Of a DNA stretch of 64,000 nt, positions 53,740 through 61,354 are shown piece after piece. Location of the stretch: positions 124,001 to 188,000 of the forward strand of contig NZ_JAGPXN010000006.1 of NCBI RefSeq assembly GCF_018070575.1, read 5' to 3'. Position 1 is the first letter of the stretch. The number at the start of each line of letters is the position of its first letter. The notes below the pieces were generated by a model. That model ran no database searches and was not told the origin of the DNA. It saw only the letters and a program-made list of their open reading frames with translations. This DNA comes from Micromonospora sp. C31. Lineage in GTDB: Bacteria; Actinomycetota; Actinomycetes; Mycobacteriales; Micromonosporaceae. Both the position numbers and the translations under genes were made by a program.

Positions 53740-56670
53740 TCAGCCGTGCCCACCGGTCTCCGCGGTCGGGCCACCGACACCGCGCAGCTTGGCCGCTACC
53801 CGGTCGCCCTCCGGATGACACAACTCGACGAACAGCCGCAGCGCGGTGGACCACGCGGCGCGGGCCCCGGGCACATCCTGCGCCGACTCGCGGACGTCGC
53901 CGAGATGGACCAGCGCGAACGCCGCGTGGGACAGGTCGCCGGTCTCCCGCAGCACCTGGGCCGACTGCGCGTAGTAGGTGGCCGCCCGGGTGAGCTCGCC
54001 GAGCCGGTGGTGGACGTAGCCGAGGCTGTCGAGGGCATGCGCGGCACCCTGCCGGTCGCCGAGCCTTTGGTGCAGGGCCACCGACTCGGCACACCGGTCG
54101 GCAGCCTCACGGTACGCGCCCTGCTCGGCGAGGTACCAGCCGAGATTGTTCAACGCCTGCGCGCGACCGGCGGCGTGGTCCTCGGCGACGAACAGGTCAT
54201 GGGCCAGTCGCGCGTGCGTGAGGGAGTCCCCGGGCCGGGACAGGCCATCGCAGACGGCACACATCCGCAGGTGGGTGTAGGCCAGCCCCAAGGTGTCGCC
54301 GAGCCCGTCGAACAGCGCGAGCGCCTCCGCGAGGTGGCGGTGGGCGTCCTCGTTGTCCCCCAGCCGGCTGCGGACCAGCCCCAGTCCACTGTGGGCGTGT
54401 GCTCGCCCGACCGGGTCATCGAGTCGCTCCGCCGTGGCCAGCGCGGTGCGCAGGGCGCCGATCCAGTCGTCCCAGCGTCCCCGGCGGGCCACGAAGATCC
54501 CGATCGTGGTCGCCAGCCGCCAGGTGTACTCGCCGCGGTCGGTGGCGGCGGCCTGTTCCACCGCCTGCACCAGAAGGTGGCGTTCCCGATCGAACCAGGC
54601 GAGGGCCTGCCCACGGTCGGGGACCGGCGCGACGGTCACGTCGGGGTCCAGCGGCGGCAGCAGGATCCGGTACCGGTGCGGATGCAGTTGTCCGGCCGCG
54701 GCGTCGCCGGTGTACAGGTAGTGGTCCAGCAGCCGGCCCACCGCTGCTCGCCGTGCCGACGGCGGATCGATCGCCGCGCTCAGTTCAGCCGCGTAGCTCC
54801 GCAGCAGATCGTGCAGCACGACCCTGCCCGGAGCGCACTCCTCGGCCAGGTGGGCGTCGACGAGTTCGGCCAGGGGCGCGCGCACCGCGTCCAGCGGTTG
54901 GCCGAGCAGGCTCGCCGCCACGGCGGCCGTGACCTCCGAACCGGAGTGCAGGCCGAGCCATCGAAACAGTCGTGCGGCCCCCGGTGTGAGCCGGTTGTAG
55001 GACCAGGAGAAGACGGCCCGTACGTCGACACCGGAGTCGACGGAACTCAACGATTCCAACGGCCCCAACCGCTCCAGTTGTTCAGCTATCGCGGCCAGCG
55101 GGAGCCGCGGCCGTAACGCCGCACGTGCGGCGACCACGGCGAGCGCCAGCGGCAGTCGGGCGCAGCGGACGACGAGCGCGTCGACCGCGTGGGCCTGCCG
55201 GTCGACGCGCGCGGCACCGAGACGGGCGGAGAGCAGCCGGTAAGCCTCCCGCGTCGTCAGCAGGTGAACGGTGACCGGATGGGCGCCCTCGGCGACCACC
55301 AGGCTGGTCAGCCGGTCACGGCTGGTCACGAGGACGAGGCAGCCGGGGGCGGCGGGCAGCAGCGGACGGACCTGGTCGACGCCGGCGGCGTTGTCGAGTA
55401 CCACCAGGACTCGTCGTCCGGCGAGCAGGCTGCGGTAGAGCGCCGCCTGGGCCGGCACGCCAGCCGGAATCCGGTGCGGCGGAACGGCGAACGCCTCGAA
55501 AAACCCCTGGAGAGCCTCGGCCGGGCTCATCGGGTCGGCATCGGCCTCGAAGCCACGCAGGTTCACGTAGAGCTGGCCGTCGGGAAATCGGGCGGCGACC
55601 CGGTGTGCCCAGTGCAGGGCCAGCGCGGTCTTGCCCACGCCCGCGCCTCCCACCAACGTGGAGATCACCGCAGTGGTCGACGCAGGGTCGTCGAGCAACA
55701 CGTCCAGGTCGGCCAGTTCGTCCTCCCGGCCGGTGAAGTTACGGACGCCAAGCGGCAACTGGGCGGGCACCGGCCTGTCCGGTGCCACCGGCCCGCTGCC
55801 CAGCTCGGCGCATCGGCCGGGAGCCGGTGCCCCGGGGGGCGGGGTCGCGGGCTCGCCACGACCCGGCCGGCCAACGGTCAGGGTGGGCCGTGCGGTGGGC
55901 GGGGCCGGCGCGTCCAGCACCGGGTCCCCAAGCAGGACACGTCGTTCCAGGTCCCGCAGGCGAGGGCTGGGCTCCAGAGCATAGTTGTCGATCAGTACCC
56001 GACGGGCCCGCCGGTACGCGTCGAGCGCGTCCGAGGTCCGCCCGCTGCGGTAGAGGGCGGTCATCAGTTGGGCGATCAGCCCCTCGTGGGTGGGATGCTG
56101 CGCCACCGCCTCGGTCAGCTCGGAGACGATCGTCGAGTGGTTCGCGCAGGCGAGTTCCGCGTCGAACAGTGCCTCCAACGCGTCGGTACGCCGTTCGTCG
56201 AGGTGCACCCGGGCGTCACTGACGTAGTTCGCCCGTACCCCGGCGAGCGCCTGGCTGCCCCGCCACAGCCGCATGGCTTCCCGCAGCAACGGGACGGCCT
56301 CCAGGGGTGCGGCGACGCGGGCGCGGGCCACCAGGATGTTGAAGTCGGCGAGGTCGAGGCGGCCGTGCCGGATCCGCAGCCGGTAGCCCGCCGGCTGCCA
56401 CTCGACGGTGGCCAGTGGCTGCCGGTCGTCGGACAGGACGGCCCGCAACCTGGAGACCATGTTCTTGACCTGCGTGCCGGCGGTACGCGGGACGGCCTCG
56501 CCCCACATCGCGTCCACGATGTGCCCCACCGGGATGACACGGTCGGCGCGCAGCAGGAGCAGGGCGAGCAGGTCCCGCTGCTGCCGGCGGGAGAATGTCA
56601 CCTGGTGGGTGGTGGCGTGGACCTGCACCGGGCCGAGGATGCGGAATGCGTATTCATCATCATCAACCAT
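53740..56670 (-). CDS. AfsR/SARP-family transcriptional regulator with NB-ARC and TPR domains
   Basis: The product has 976 residues. An OmpR-like winged helix (~5-100, FSRRQQRDLLALLLLRADRV) and bacterial transcriptional activation domain (~105-255) form the SARP module. A Pro/Ala linker and FTGREDEL open the NB-ARC ATPase with P-loop GGAGVGKTALAL near 340. The arm region is VLVVLDNAAG and LVTSRDR. The last ~300 residues are TPRs (ALNNLGWYLAEQGAYREAAD). Such regulators integrate phosphorylation and nucleotide signals to activate secondary metabolism or development. No biosynthetic cluster is visible here. The only downstream gene is the secreted NlpC/P60 protein, 165 bp away. ATG at 56670 was chosen because conservation starts at YAFRILGP. 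Confidence 0.9.
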   Translation of the reverse strand: MVDDDEYAFRILGPVQVHATTHQVTFSRRQQRDLLALLLLRADRVIPVGHIVDAMWGEAVPRTAGTQVKNMVSRLRAVLSDDRQPLATVEWQPAGYRLRIRHGRLDLADFNILVARARVAAPLEAVPLLREAMRLWRGSQALAGVRANYVSDARVHLDERRTDALEALFDAELACANHSTIVSELTEAVAQHPTHEGLIAQLMTALYRSGRTSDALDAYRRARRVLIDNYALEPSPRLRDLERRVLLGDPVLDAPAPPTARPTLTVGRPGRGEPATPPPGAPAPGRCAELGSGPVAPDRPVPAQLPLGVRNFTGREDELADLDVLLDDPASTTAVISTLVGGAGVGKTALALHWAHRVAARFPDGQLYVNLRGFEADADPMSPAEALQGFFEAFAVPPHRIPAGVPAQAALYRSLLAGRRVLVVLDNAAGVDQVRPLLPAAPGCLVLVTSRDRLTSLVVAEGAHPVTVHLLTTREAYRLLSARLGAARVDRQAHAVDALVVRCARLPLALAVVAARAALRPRLPLAAIAEQLERLGPLESLSSVDSGVDVRAVFSWSYNRLTPGAARLFRWLGLHSGSEVTAAVAASLLGQPLDAVRAPLAELVDAHLAEECAPGRVVLHDLLRSYAAELSAAIDPPSARRAAVGRLLDHYLYTGDAAAGQLHPHRYRILLPPLDPDVTVAPVPDRGQALAWFDRERHLLVQAVEQAAATDRGEYTWRLATTIGIFVARRGRWDDWIGALRTALATAERLDDPVGRAHAHSGLGLVRSRLGDNEDAHRHLAEALALFDGLGDTLGLAYTHLRMCAVCDGLSRPGDSLTHARLAHDLFVAEDHAAGRAQALNNLGWYLAEQGAYREAADRCAESVALHQRLGDRQGAAHALDSLGYVHHRLGELTRAATYYAQSAQVLRETGDLSHAAFALVHLGDVRESAQDVPGARAAWSTALRLFVELCHPEGDRVAAKLRGVGGPTAETGGHG

Positions 56671-56710
56671 CGGCCGCAGGTTACCGCCCCACGGCAACTG
56701 CTGTGGGGAG

Positions 56711-56953
56711 TCAGTCGTCGACGTACGGGCAGTGTCGGCAGCCGCGTCCGCAACACGTGCCGCGCCGGGCCAGGAAACCCGCGCTGAGTACGAACAGACC
56801 GGTGGCGGGGTCGAGGTAGCCCGCCTCCCCGGCGGCCAGGGCGGCGGCGTGCGCGGCACGGATCCGCTCCCGGTCCGGATGCTCCGGCGGCAGCCGGGAC
56901 GGGTGCGGCTCGGTCAGCGGCCGGTCCGCCAGCGGTCGTCGCTCTCCGGTCAC
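56711..56953 (-). CDS. DUF5522 Cys-rich small protein
   Basis: The product has 80 residues. The family pattern RPLTEPHPSRL, AALAAGEAGYLDPATGLFV and a C-terminal CCGRGCRHCPY motif is complete. The Cys cluster probably binds a metal. Function unknown. It is 40 nt upstream of the SARP gene on the same strand and may share its transcript. Confidence 0.83.
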   Translation of the reverse strand: MTGERRPLADRPLTEPHPSRLPPEHPDRERIRAAHAAALAAGEAGYLDPATGLFVLSAGFLARRGTCCGRGCRHCPYVDD

Positions 56954-57136
56954 CGGCGCAGTCTAGGCACGCGCGACGCCGGTGCGGGGATCGGATAACC
57001 AGTGGCGTCGATCCGGGCGGGGCCGGCAGGCTGACCGGATGGACCACGGACGGGCCGGGCGCCCGCGAGCCGCGTCGGATCCCACCAGGTCGCGGGCCTC
57101 CCCACGGCGGTCACCGGCCCGCAGCGAAAGCCCGGC

Positions 57137-58408
57137 GTGACGCAACAGGCGGCCAGGCCGGTCGAAGGTGCCGCCCCGAAACGGCCCTCGCTGCTGCGCA
57201 GCCGCAACTTCGGGCTGCTCCTGGCCGGGCAGACGGTCAGCGAGCTGGGCACCCGGGTCTCCAGCGTGGCGGTGCCGCTGCTCGCCGTCGGCACGCTCGA
57301 CGCCAGCGTCTTCCAGGTCGCGCTGCTGACCGCGCTCGCCTGGCTGCCGTACCTGATCTTCTCCCTGCCGGCCGGGGTCCTCGCCGACCGGGTCGACCAG
57401 CGGCGGCTGATGGTCGCCTGCGACCTGGGCCGGGCCGCGCTGCTGCTGTCGGTGCCGGTGGTCGCCCTGACCGGCCGGCTCACCCTCGCCTTCCTGTACG
57501 CGGTGGTCGGGCTCTCGGGCGTACTCACCGTCCTGTTCACCGTGGCCCACAAGAGCATGGTGCCGCGGCTGGTGCCACCGGACCGGCTCGGGGACGCCAA
57601 CGCGAAGATCACCGTCAGCCAGGACTCCGCCGAGCTGGTCGGCCCGACGATCGGCGGCGTGCTGGTCGGGCTCGTCGGCGCCGCGAGGACCTTCGTCGTC
57701 ACCGGCCTGGCCTTCGCCGTGAGCGGGTTGACCCTGCTGCTGATCCGGCAGGCGCCGGCCGGGCCCGCGCCCCGGCGCGAGCGGGTGCCGCTGCGGGTGG
57801 AGATGACCGAGGGGCTGGGGTTCATCCGGCGTCAGCCGATCCTGCGCAGCATCCTCGCCTGCACCACCATCACGAACTTCTTCGTCATGGCGTCCGGCTC
57901 CATCGAGGTGGTCTTCCTGCTCGAGGAGCTGCACGCCACGCCGGCGCTGGTCGGGCTGGTCTTCTCGGTGAGCGCCGTGGGCGGCCTCGTGGTCGGCGCG
58001 CTGGCCGACCGGTTGACCGCGTGGCTCGGCTCGGCCCGGGTGATCTGGGTGGCGATGGCCGCCCCGGGCCCGCTCTACCTGCTCATGCCCCTGGCCCGGC
58101 CCGGCTGGGGGGTGCTGCTCTACGGCGTCGGCCTGGCCGCGTTCTCCGCCAACGTGGTGCTCTACAACGTGGCCACCCTGACGTACCGGCAGCGGATCAC
58201 GCCGCCGGCCCTGCTGGGCCGGGTGAACGCGGCGTTCCTCTGGGTCTGCTTCGGCGTGATCCCGTTGGGCGCGCTCACCGGCGGCACGCTCGCCAGCCAG
58301 TTCGGGCTGCGGCCGGCGCTGTGGATCTGCGTGCTCGGCACGTGGAGCGCCGCGCTCTTCGTCGTCCTCTCCCCGCTGCGACGGATGCGGGACATGCCGG
58401 CGACCTGA
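57137..58408 (+). CDS. MFS transporter (enterobactin-exporter-like MFS_3 branch)
   Basis: The product has 423 residues and 12 predicted helices. The first begins LLRSRNFGLLLAGQTVSELG. The family loop LPAGVLADRVDQRRLM lies between helices 2 and 3, and VGALADRLTAWLG is its counterpart in the second half. It is a proton-driven exporter of unknown substrate. The branch includes siderophore and macrolide exporters. GTG at 57137 was used. It is divergent from the DUF5522 gene over 183 bp. Confidence 0.88.
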   Translation: MTQQAARPVEGAAPKRPSLLRSRNFGLLLAGQTVSELGTRVSSVAVPLLAVGTLDASVFQVALLTALAWLPYLIFSLPAGVLADRVDQRRLMVACDLGRAALLLSVPVVALTGRLTLAFLYAVVGLSGVLTVLFTVAHKSMVPRLVPPDRLGDANAKITVSQDSAELVGPTIGGVLVGLVGAARTFVVTGLAFAVSGLTLLLIRQAPAGPAPRRERVPLRVEMTEGLGFIRRQPILRSILACTTITNFFVMASGSIEVVFLLEELHATPALVGLVFSVSAVGGLVVGALADRLTAWLGSARVIWVAMAAPGPLYLLMPLARPGWGVLLYGVGLAAFSANVVLYNVATLTYRQRITPPALLGRVNAAFLWVCFGVIPLGALTGGTLASQFGLRPALWICVLGTWSAALFVVLSPLRRMRDMPAT

Positions 58409-58520
58409 CCGGCCGACGGCAGAACTGGCTCCGGACGGGGCCCGTCGGCGGCCGACCAGGCCGCACGTCCCGGCCGGATGACCCCGGGCACCGGGCCGGC
58501 CCCGTGCGCACGGAAGCACG
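58409..58520. other. Upstream part of the gap before the DksA-like gene
   Basis: About 110 bp of GC-rich sequence with no gene or hairpin that I can support. The regulatory features of the gap begin at 58521. Confidence 0.5.
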
Positions 58521-58549
58521 TTGGCTTTCCGCTCCACCCGGCCTATGGT
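58521..58549 (+). promoter_or_regulatory. Strong promoter firing at a start codon
   Basis: TTGGCT (58521-58526), a 17-bp spacer and TATGGT (58544-58549). The expected start site, 7 nt downstream, is the A of ATG at 58556, so the message should be leaderless. Confidence 0.7.
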
Positions 58550-58555
58550 GGCTGC

Positions 58556-58828
58556 ATGTGTTCGACCGGTCAGCAGAGCAACACCGCCGTCGTGGTGACG
58601 GCGGCGCCCGCTGCTGCCTGCCGGTGTGCCCTGCGGGTGAACGTGGCGACCCGGGTGGTGCGATCCGCGGTCGCGCCGTCGTGCGCCGGCTCGGTCGCCT
58701 CCCGACTGCCGAGCCCCGCCGGACGTAGCCCTCCGTGGACCGGTCGCAACTCTCGCGAACGGCCACCAGGGCGAAGCTATCCAGCTTCGGCCCTTTTTCT
58801 TTTTCCCGGAGAAGGAGCTACGCCATGA
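58556..58828 (+). CDS. Leaderless Cys-containing leader frame upstream of the DksA-like gene
   Basis: A 90-codon frame starts at the predicted transcription start (MCSTGQQSNTAVVVTAA...). The stop TGA overlaps the DksA-like ATG (ATGA). Cys codons fall at 2, 22, 24 and 43. Third-position GC is ~86% over the first 43 codons and falls to about half near the end, where the frame runs through a terminator hairpin and its T tract. This suggests a translated leader whose downstream part is constrained as RNA. I know no homologue. It may be a regulatory leader instead of a working protein. Confidence 0.4.
   Translation: MCSTGQQSNTAVVVTAAPAAACRCALRVNVATRVVRSAVAPSCAGSVASRLPSPAGRSPPWTGRNSRERPPGRSYPASALFLFPGEGATP
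58769..58804 (+). terminator. Intrinsic terminator or attenuator before the DksA-like gene
   Basis: GGGCGAAGCT-atcc-AGCTTCG(G)GCC-type stem: arms 58769-58778 and 58783-58793 with one bulged G, a 4-nt loop, then T5-C-T5. It ends 21 nt before the ATG and just before the GAGAAGGAG ribosome site. Read-through or anti-termination is needed for expression from the upstream promoter. Confidence 0.8.
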
Positions 58829-59142
58829 CCACGCCCACCCAGTCCAGCGAGCAGAAGTGGCTCGACGACCTGCGCACGACACTGACCAACGACTTCGAGG
58901 CGCAGACCGTCCGGCTCACGCAGCTCACCGCCGACACCGGCGACCCGGGCGAGGCGCACACCCAGAGCGCGCTGATCGCCGCCACCCGGCAGAGCATCGA
59001 CCAGATCAGTGGGGCGCTGCGCCGCCTCGCCGAGGGCCGCTACGGCATCTGCGAGCGGTGTTCCGCCGCGATCCCCCGGGAGCGCCTGGAGGTGCTGTCG
59101 CACGCCCGTTTCTGCGTGCCCTGCCAGCAGAAGCAGCACTGA
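58825..59142 (+). CDS. DksA/TraR-type zinc-finger protein
   Basis: The product has 105 residues. A helical coiled-coil-forming N-terminal part (QKWLDDLRTTLTNDFEAQTV) and RRLAEGRYGICERC open the C4 zinc finger, which closes with FCVPCQQ. These proteins insert into the RNA-polymerase secondary channel or bind its partners. The DksA tip acidic pair is not obvious (ADTGDPGE region), so ppGpp-type function is uncertain. ATG at 58825 has GAGAAGGAG upstream. The preceding promoter, leader frame and terminator suggest attenuation control. Confidence 0.87.
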   Translation: MTTPTQSSEQKWLDDLRTTLTNDFEAQTVRLTQLTADTGDPGEAHTQSALIAATRQSIDQISGALRRLAEGRYGICERCSAAIPRERLEVLSHARFCVPCQQKQH

Positions 59143-59150
59143 CCGTACGC

Positions 59151-59183
59151 GGGCTGCCGTGCCGGAGGACGGCACGGCAGCCC
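59151..59183. terminator. Perfect bidirectional hairpin
   Basis: A 14-bp perfect stem (59151-59164 with 59170-59183) with a 5-nt loop between the convergent stops at 59142 and 59190. Confidence 0.85.
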
Positions 59184-59189
59184 GTCCGG

Positions 59190-60125
59190 TCAGCCGAACC
59201 AGCTCATCGCCTGGCCGTGCGGGCGGGTCCAGGCCAGGGGCCGCCCGTCCAGCGCGAGCACGTTGTGCAGCGCCTCGTCCGGCGGCTCGGGCAGCGCGTC
59301 GTGGGGCACCACGTCCGGGGACTCGTTGGACAGCCAGTGGCCGGGCAGACGGCGTACCACGTCGGCGAACGCCGCCCGGCGCGGTGCCGGCACCTGGTAG
59401 AGCACGGAGGTGTGGAACACCACCAGCGTCGCGCCCGCCGGCGCCCGCGCGGCCAGCGCGGGCAGGTCGTCCACCAGGTCGCCGCGCGCGAGCAGCGGCG
59501 GGTCGGACGCGGCGACGGCCGCGGCGGCCCGGAGCCGGGCGCGGCGGTGCGCGTGCTCCGGCCAGATGAGGGCGTCGAGCCACGCGACGTCCGCCGGATC
59601 GCTCACCCGCAGCGGATTCAGGTCCAGGCCGGCCCGCCACACCACCTCCGGTAGCCGGTCCGGCGGGGCCAGTCCGGTGGCCGCGCATTCGAGGACCGGC
59701 TCGCCCGCGCCGAGCGCGTGGTCGCCGTAGCGGTAGGCGTACCGGTCGGGGTAGAGGCAGAGCCCGGCGGACGCGCCGACCTCCAGCAGCGCCAGCGGCT
59801 GCGGCAACGCGGCGAGCACCGGCAGCAGTACGGCACACCGCCCGGGCTCGTTCGTCTGAGTCGCGCGGTTGCGCAGTTCCGCCTCGATCGCCGGCCAGTT
59901 CGCCAGCGCGAAGTCGCGGAAGGCCGCCGGGTCGTCGACCGGCCCGCCGAGCAGTCGTACGACGCCGAACAGCAGGTTCGGCTGCCGCCTGGCCGGCGGG
60001 AGCGCGGCGAGCAGGGCCAGCAGTTCGTCGTCGCGGGAGACGGCGAGGGACAGGCGCTCGTACGCGGGCGACACGCCGCGCGCCTCCCGATCGCCGAACT
60101 CGACGTAGCTCTCAGCGATTGTCAT
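59190..60125 (-). CDS. DUF2332 protein
   Basis: The product has 311 residues. It carries family blocks SPAYERLSLAVSRDDELLALL, NEPGRCAVLLPVLAAL, LLEVGASAGLCLYPDRYAY and LVVFHTSVLYQVP. The second glycine-rich block resembles the SAM-binding loop of a Rossmann methyltransferase, but the family has no proved activity. It ends HGQAMSWFG. It is preceded 24 nt upstream by the last gene of a micro-operon on the same strand, so it could be its fourth member. Confidence 0.83.
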   Translation of the reverse strand: MTIAESYVEFGDREARGVSPAYERLSLAVSRDDELLALLAALPPARRQPNLLFGVVRLLGGPVDDPAAFRDFALANWPAIEAELRNRATQTNEPGRCAVLLPVLAALPQPLALLEVGASAGLCLYPDRYAYRYGDHALGAGEPVLECAATGLAPPDRLPEVVWRAGLDLNPLRVSDPADVAWLDALIWPEHAHRRARLRAAAAVAASDPPLLARGDLVDDLPALAARAPAGATLVVFHTSVLYQVPAPRRAAFADVVRRLPGHWLSNESPDVVPHDALPEPPDEALHNVLALDGRPLAWTRPHGQAMSWFG

Positions 60126-60149
60126 GTTCCGATGGTCGCAGTCGACGCC

Positions 60150-60332
60150 TCACGTCGTCCGCCCCCCGCGACGCGGTTCCCGGCGTGCCGAGATCTCCTC
60201 CAGGTGCTGGAGCTGGTGCTGCCGCACCATCGCGTCCCAGGCTTCCTGGTCGTAGTCCGGGTCCGGCGGGATCCACTTGTGCGAGCCGTCGCTGTAGTGG
60301 AAGCGCTCGTCGCCGCGCCGGATGACGCTCAC
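60150..60332 (-). CDS. Hypothetical micro-protein, third gene of micro-operon
   Basis: The product has 60 residues: MSVIRRGDERFHYSDGSHKW, then an acidic PPDPDYDQEAWDAMVRQHQ helix and a basic end. No Cys, membrane helix or signal peptide is seen. The GTG at 60332 overlaps the previous stop (GTGA). I do not recognise a function. Confidence 0.6.
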   Translation of the reverse strand: MSVIRRGDERFHYSDGSHKWIPPDPDYDQEAWDAMVRQHQLQHLEEISARREPRRGGRTT

Positions 60333-60547
60333 CGCACCCATCCCAGGAAGCGCCGGTGCAGCAGCCCGGCGGGCACCCAGGTCAGGTCCTCGGCGGCCCA
60401 GACCAGGTAGGACCCCATGTAGAGGGACAGCGACACCGGTGCGCCCTCGAACTCGGCGTGCAGTTCCCTGCGTCGCGTCCCGCACGGCCAAGGGGCGTCG
60501 CAGCCGCCGCAGGTCCACAGGGGCAGGACGGGGCCGTGGGTGGTCAT
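60329..60547 (-). CDS. Hypothetical Cys-containing small protein, second gene of micro-operon
   Basis: The product has 72 residues. The N-terminus LPLWTCGGCDAPWPC has a Cys-x2-Cys-x5-Cys arrangement that may bind metal. An amphipathic middle (SLSLYMGSYLVWAAEDL) and LHRRFLGWVR end follow. I recall similar unnamed proteins in other actinomycetes but no function. ATG at 60547 has a strong GGGGGAGGAGG site and also overlaps the upstream stop (ATGA). Confidence 0.72.
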   Translation of the reverse strand: MTTHGPVLPLWTCGGCDAPWPCGTRRRELHAEFEGAPVSLSLYMGSYLVWAAEDLTWVPAGLLHRRFLGWVR

Positions 60548-60732
60548 GAGTCCTCCTCCCCCGGCCAGTGGCCTCGGCCTATCGGGGCACGATGCCGGGC
60601 CCGACAGGGCAACTCCGCACCGCAACGACAGAGGCGACGCCACTGTCGCCAGGACCAGACCGGGCGGTGCCGACGGGCCAGGGTGAGCGCCACGGCCAGC
60701 AGATAGCCGTCGTACGACACGCGCTTGGGCAT
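60544..60732 (-). CDS. Hypothetical basic small protein, first gene of micro-operon
   Basis: The product has 62 residues: MPKRVSYDGYLLAVALTLAR, a Trp/Arg-rich middle (RHRPVWSWRQWRRLCRCGAEL) with a Cys-x-Cys and a further Cys (PCRARH), and an acidic end. A strong GGGAGGT site precedes ATG at 60732. It is divergent from the HTH gene at 60860. Function unknown. Confidence 0.68.
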   Translation of the reverse strand: MPKRVSYDGYLLAVALTLARRHRPVWSWRQWRRLCRCGAELPCRARHRAPIGRGHWPGEEDS

Positions 60733-60805
60733 GTGACCTCCCGGCGATCCGTCGTCCCACTGTCACCAGCAGGCCCCGCTACACCACACACCACCTCCTT
60801 GGGGG

Positions 60806-60850
60806 TTGTCAATCTGTAAGTGACAATAGCCAAGAGAATGTCGCACTTAC
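60806..60850. promoter_or_regulatory. Overlapping inverted repeats in the HTH/micro-operon divergent promoter
   Basis: TTGTCA-N9-TGACAA (60806-60826) overlaps a second inverted repeat GTAAGTG (60816-60822) ... CACTTAC (60844-60850). The region is AT-rich against its background. On the plus strand GACAAT (60822-60827) could be a -10 with TTGGGG 17 bp upstream. On the minus strand TTGGCT and GACAAC are 17 bp apart. It is a likely operator for the adjacent HTH protein. Confidence 0.55.
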
Positions 60851-60859
60851 TTTCAGGTC

Positions 60860-61069
60860 GTGAAGCGACCGCGCTTGTACGGGCCTGGCGAGTTGGCAGC
60901 CCTGTTCGGCGTGTCGCGTCAGCGGGTCCTACAGATCACCCGTAGGCCTGGCTTCCCGGAACCCATCGCCCGCTTGATCGGGACGACCGTCTGGGACGCG
61001 GACGAGGTGGACGAGTGGGCCCGGCACAATCGCCCGCCCCGCCCGACCGACGGCGACGAGGACCGCTGA
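60860..61069 (+). CDS. Small HTH (AlpA/MerR-like) DNA-binding protein
   Basis: The product has 69 residues. It consists of a single winged-helix-type motif: LYGPGELAALFGVSRQRVLQ (helix-turn-helix), RRPGFPEPIARLIGTTVWDADEVDEWAR (wing). This is the layout of excisionase/AlpA-like regulators. Codon use is less GC-biased than neighbours. The GTG start has no clear ribosome site. It is divergent from the micro-operon and probably regulates it and itself through the nested inverted repeats. Confidence 0.8.
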   Translation: MKRPRLYGPGELAALFGVSRQRVLQITRRPGFPEPIARLIGTTVWDADEVDEWARHNRPPRPTDGDEDR

Positions 61070-61305
61070 CGAGGCGCCGCGCGCGGACACGGCGACGTCC
61101 AGGCACATCGCGAAGGTAGCTGGCGCCGACGTCGCGACAACTGCGCTCTGGGTTCCGGCCGTGATGCTGCGAACGAGCCCTCTGCCGTCGTCGCCGATGT
61201 CCTGCTTGGTGCCGACCGCATCTGTCACGTCCCAGTCGAGGCGCAATGGATCCGATTCGGCGCGCTAACCCCTCGGGCACAGGAAGCCAGGCGTCCAGCA
61301 ACGAG
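61070..61305 (-). pseudogene. Gap with a possible gene remnant on the minus strand
   Basis: A minus-strand frame starting TTG at 61246 (MRLDWDVTDAVGTKQDIGDD...) keeps ~85% GC at third positions to about 61070, then runs antisense through the HTH gene to 60929. It has no ribosome site and no recognised homologue. A stop codon closes the frame just upstream. It may be the decayed end of a lost gene. Nothing else was seen in this stretch. Confidence 0.25.
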
Positions 61306-61341
61306 CACGGTGGGCCGGCAGATACCTGCCGACCCACCGTG
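61306..61341 (-). terminator. Terminator of nrdJ
   Basis: A 16-bp stem (61306-61321 with 61326-61341) with a 4-nt loop. The single mismatch is a G-U wobble in the minus-strand RNA. It lies 13 bp after the nrdJ stop. Confidence 0.85.
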
Positions 61342-61354
61342 AACTACTCGTACG

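Noticed and set aside
60579..60833. A minus-strand frame running from the HTH promoter through the first micro-gene
   Set aside because: It overlaps the operator region and the better supported 62-codon gene with its own ribosome site. No ribosome site precedes its start.
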